In this document: positions 6,222 to 8,099 of the stretch, piece after piece
Layout: each line of letters begins with the position of its first letter
How positions within the stretch are numbered: the first letter of the stretch is position 1
Assembly: GCA_017383665.1 (NCBI GenBank)
Contig: JAFNWA010000123.1
Coordinates: 1 to 8,099, forward strand
Length of the DNA: 8,099 bases
Source: Bacteroidaceae bacterium
GTDB lineage: Bacteria > Bacteroidota > Bacteroidia > Bacteroidales > Bacteroidaceae
Reading direction: 5' to 3'
Translations under genes and position numbers: made by a program
Notes under the pieces: generated by a model
Seen by the model: only the letters and a program-made list of their open reading frames with translations
Database searches by the model: none
What the model was told of the DNA's origin: nothing

Positions 6222-7259
6222 TTACTCTGCTACAACATCGGTGTTGCCCTTGATAGCCTCGGCAATCTTTGCCTCGAGTTCCTCGGCAAGTTCAGGATTG
6301 TCGGCAATCAATGCTTTTGTACGGTCACGACCCTGCGCAAGCTTGGTGTCGTTGTAGCTGAAGAACGAACCGCTCTTCTTGATGATGCCGTACTGCACAC
6401 CAAGGTCAACGATTTCACCTGTGCGCGAGATACCCTCGCCGAACATGATGTCGAACTCGGCCTTGCGGAATGGTGGTGCAACCTTGTTCTTCACAACCTT
6501 AACGCGCACGGAGTTACCGATGGCATCCTCGCCATCCTTCAACTGGCTCACGCGGCGGATATCCAAACGAACCGATGAATAGAACTTCAAGGCGTTACCG
6601 CCGGTTGTTGTCTCGGGGTTACCGAACATCACGCCAATCTTCTCACGCAACTGGTTGATGAAGATACATGTTGTCTTTGTCTTGCTGATTGCAGATGTTA
6701 GTTTGCGCAATGCCTGTGACATGAGGCGTGCCTGCAAGCCCACCTTGTTGTCGCCCATCTCGCCCTCAATTTCGGCCTTTGGAGTAAGCGCCGCAACAGA
6801 GTCGATAACGATGATGTCGATAGCCGATGAACGGATAAGCTGCTCGGCAATCTCAAGCGCCTGCTCACCGCAATCGGGCTGTGAAATCAGAAGGTTGTCG
6901 ATATCAACACCCAACTTCTGCGCATAGAAACGGTCGAATGCGTGCTCGGCATCAATGATGGCTGCAATGCCGCCCATCTTCTGAGCCTCGGCAATAGCAT
7001 GGATTGCGAGTGTGGTTTTACCCGATGACTCGGGACCATATATCTCAATTATACGACCGCGTGGGAAACCGCCGACGCCAAGTGCCGCATTCAGACCAAC
7101 TGAACCGGTTGGGATGACATCGACATCCTCAAAATTATCATCGCCAAGTTTCATGATAGAACCCTTGCCGAAACTCTTCTCTATCTTATCCATCGCCGCC
7201 TGCAAGGCACGCAACTTCTCGTTGCCCGCGATGTTGTCAAGTTCTTCTTTCTTTGCCAT
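6222..7259 (-). CDS. recA: Recombinase RecA
   Basis: A 345-residue RecA that forms ATP-dependent filaments on single-stranded DNA and catalyses homologous pairing and strand exchange. Numbering runs nine residues ahead of E. coli over the core. Walker A GPESSGKT is at 75-82 (Lys81), the catalytic glutamate is Glu105 (DAEHA), and Walker [11 protein letters not shown] is at 149-158 (Asp153). Loop L1 [10 protein letters not shown] is at 165-174, the allosteric glutamine is Gln203 (INQLREK), loop L2 [11 protein letters not shown] is at 213-223, and the signature ALKFYSSVR is at 223-231. The C-terminal domain (about 270-345) ends in a mildly acidic tail, slightly shorter than in E. coli. No intein or frameshift is seen. 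ATG at 7259 gives the usual MAKKEEL start and is preceded by an A-rich tract with no Shine-Dalgarno. A candidate promoter with dyad and hairpin lies just upstream. No terminator lies in the 32 nt before the peptidase gene. Confidence 0.99.
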   Translation of the reverse strand: MAKKEELDNIAGNEKLRALQAAMDKIEKSFGKGSIMKLGDDNFEDVDVIPTGSVGLNAALGVGGFPRGRIIEIYGPESSGKTTLAIHAIAEAQKMGGIAAIIDAEHAFDRFYAQKLGVDIDNLLISQPDCGEQALEIAEQLIRSSAIDIIVIDSVAALTPKAEIEGEMGDNKVGLQARLMSQALRKLTSAISKTKTTCIFINQLREKIGVMFGNPETTTGGNALKFYSSVRLDIRRVSQLKDGEDAIGNSVRVKVVKNKVAPPFRKAEFDIMFGEGISRTGEIVDLGVQYGIIKKSGSFFSYNDTKLAQGRDRTKALIADNPELAEELEAKIAEAIKGNTDVVAE

Positions 7260-7281
7260 TTGTTTCTATTTCGTTTAGGAA

Positions 7282-7300
7282 GGGCGGGCAAACCCCACCC
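7282..7300 (-). promoter_or_regulatory. G/C-rich hairpin in the recA leader
   Basis: On the minus strand GGGTGGG (7300-7294) pairs with CCCGCCC (7288-7282) around a five-base GTTTG loop, giving seven pairs with one T-G wobble. It ends 22 nt before the recA ATG, inside the transcript if the candidate promoter is right. It is not followed by a T-run, so it is not a terminator. It could affect translation or stability of the recA message, or it could be a scattered genomic repeat, as similar G/C-rich hairpins recur in Bacteroidales spacers (recollection, not searched). Confidence 0.5.
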
Positions 7301-7304
7301 CTAC

Positions 7305-7319
7305 ACTTTATATTAAAGT
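7305..7319. promoter_or_regulatory. Perfect dyad over the recA -7 region (possible operator)
   Basis: ACTTTA and TAAAGT flank a three-base spacer, giving a 15-nt inverted repeat. It overlaps the candidate -7 box and the expected start point of the recA transcript. A repressor site there would block initiation. A/T-rich six-base arms can arise by chance, so operator status is inference only. Confidence 0.3.
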
Positions 7320-7344
7320 TAAGCGTAAATGCCATGCGTACAAG
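7314..7344 (-). promoter_or_regulatory. Candidate recA promoter (Bacteroidetes type)
   Basis: On the minus strand CTTG (7344-7341) is followed after exactly 19 bp by TAACTTTA (7321-7314). These match the Bacteroidetes -33 TTTG and -7 TAnnTTTG consensus at three of four and seven of eight positions, with the preferred spacing. Transcription would start near 7307 and give a leader of about 48 nt. The gene before recA is also on the minus strand, so some read-through is possible. An 8-nt direct repeat, AAGCGTAA on the plus strand at 7321-7328 and 7346-7353, brackets the spacer and could be a regulator site or chance. Confidence 0.5.
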
Positions 7345-7383
7345 CAAGCGTAACGCAGCAATTCATTTAATGCGACTCCAGCT

Positions 7384-7424
7384 ACACTCGCAGTGTGTGT
7401 AAACAAGTTTCCACCCACTCGTTT
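7384..7424 (-). other. Two small hairpins after the dehydrogenase gene, function unassigned
   Basis: On the minus strand AAACGAGT (7424-7417) pairs with ACTTGTTT (7408-7401) with one G-T wobble and an eight-base loop. Five bases further on, ACACT (7396-7392) pairs with AGTGT (7388-7384) across GCG. Neither is followed by a T-run, so neither is a convincing intrinsic terminator. They lie between the dehydrogenase stop and the candidate recA promoter, where transcript ends would be expected. Confidence 0.3.
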
Positions 7425-7456
7425 GCAAGAACTTTCGCTTTTTAGTCATTCTCTAA

Positions 7457-8099
7457 TTACAACTCCAAATCCTTATCAAATTCCTCGTGCCAAGGCAATC
7501 CCTTCTGGTTGAGCTGCTCCATGAATGGATCCGGGTCGAACTGCTCTACATTCCAAACACCGGGCTTGCTCCAGATACCCTTCAGGAACATCATTGCACC
7601 AATCATTGCCGGAACACCTGTTGTGTAGCTTACGCCCTGCATACCTGTCTCCTTATATGCCTCCTCGTGGCTACAGTTGTTATAGACATAGTATGTATGC
7701 TCCTGGCCATCCTTGATACCACGGATGCGGCAACCGATAGATGTCTCGCCCTCGTAGTTCTCGCCCAAATCCTGTGGGTTGGGGAGCACGGCCTTGAGGA
7801 ACTGCAAAGGAACAATTTTTACAACCTCTTCGCCGGTGCCGTCGGCCTTTGGCGCCTTATACTCTACCTCATCGATGCGGCTCATGCCTATGTTCTGAAT
7901 AACATCCAGATAGGTCAGATACTGCTGACCGAAGGTCATCCAGAAACGGGCGCGTTTAATTGTCGGGAAGTTGATTACAAGACTCTCAATCTCCTCGTGA
8001 TGCAAAAGATAGCTTTCGCGTGGACCGATATTGGGATAGTTCAATGGCTGATGAATCTCCATGGGTTCTGTCTCAATATACTTTCCATTCTCGTAGTAA
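7457..8099 (-). CDS. Saccharopine dehydrogenase family protein, probable carboxynorspermidine/carboxyspermidine dehydrogenase, C-terminal part
   Basis: The frame is open from the right edge to TAA at 7459-7457, giving 213 residues; the N-terminal NAD(P)-binding half lies outside. An ATG at 8062 is internal, because the twelve codons before it (YYENGKYIETEP) are in frame and fit the family. The enzyme is expected to condense a diamine with aspartate semialdehyde and reduce the product to carboxynorspermidine or carboxyspermidine, feeding the alternative spermidine route known in Vibrio and Bacteroides. Supporting stretches, from memory of the family, are the PRESYLLHHEEIESL-like segment after the start of the fragment, TTGVPAMIGAMMFL, and the ending FDPDPFMEQLNQKGLPW. 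True lysine-pathway saccharopine dehydrogenases are related, and in-window sequence cannot exclude another substrate. A carboxynorspermidine decarboxylase gene is not in the window. The stop is 197 bp before recA, on the same strand. Confidence 0.85.
   Translation of the reverse strand, partial: YYENGKYIETEPMEIHQPLNYPNIGPRESYLLHHEEIESLVINFPTIKRARFWMTFGQQYLTYLDVIQNIGMSRIDEVEYKAPKADGTGEEVVKIVPLQFLKAVLPNPQDLGENYEGETSIGCRIRGIKDGQEHTYYVYNNCSHEEAYKETGMQGVSYTTGVPAMIGAMMFLKGIWSKPGVWNVEQFDPDPFMEQLNQKGLPWHEEFDKDLEL

Noticed and set aside
7384..7424. Intrinsic terminator for the dehydrogenase gene
   Set aside because: The hairpins are weak and neither is followed by a T-run on the minus strand, so a terminator call is not supported.
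8060..8062. ATG at 8062 as the real start of the dehydrogenase-family gene
   Set aside because: The frame stays open to the window edge and the upstream residues YYENGKYIETEP fit the family, so the gene is truncated by the window rather than short.
1..8099. Defence island, phage region or other novel multi-gene system
   Set aside because: All six genes belong to known housekeeping or transport families in plausible chromosomal order; no unknown gene, toxin-antitoxin pair, integrase or restriction gene was seen.

Overview
The window looks like chromosome from a member of the Bacteroidales (Bacteroides/Prevotella-like). The evidence is the protein families seen (Bacteroidetes-type RecQ, a short CstA, a carboxynorspermidine dehydrogenase-type saccharopine reductase), starts preceded by A/T-rich sequence without a clear Shine-Dalgarno, promoter candidates of the TTG-N19-TAnnTTT kind, and a signal peptide with Gln right after the predicted cleavage site. 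Genus cannot be fixed from this sequence alone. All six genes lie on the minus strand, so transcription runs from high to low coordinates.

Layout in the direction of transcription: (i) 8099-7457, the C-terminal part of a saccharopine dehydrogenase-family enzyme, most like carboxynorspermidine/carboxyspermidine dehydrogenase of polyamine synthesis. (ii) 7456-7260, a 197-bp spacer with a good candidate recA promoter, a 15-nt dyad on its -7 element and a G/C-rich leader hairpin. (iii) 7259-6222, recA, followed after only 32 nt by (iv) 6189-5002, a secreted papain/bleomycin-hydrolase-like cysteine peptidase. Two hairpins follow its stop; the second is a textbook intrinsic terminator. (v) 4920-4357, non-coding: a pair of imperfect direct repeats 74 nt apart, a G/C-rich multi-hairpin repeat element, and a candidate promoter with a long leader for the next operon. 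(vi) 4356-2632 recJ, 2625-730 recQ and 722-1 cstA (N-terminal part only), separated by 6 and 7 nt and so very probably one operon.

RecQ (3'-5' helicase), RecJ (5'-3' single-strand exonuclease) and RecA (strand exchange) are the unwinding, resection and pairing activities of RecF-type recombinational repair. Their presence within about 6.5 kb on one strand, in two transcription units, is the main functional theme. The peptidase and the CstA-type transporter are apparently passenger genes.

I found no mobile element, CRISPR array, tRNA/rRNA or phage gene, and no convincing undescribed multi-gene system. The points most worth a second look are the displaced zinc-binding site of RecQ, the recA control region, the structured repeats between the two operons, and the secreted peptidase apparently read through from recA.
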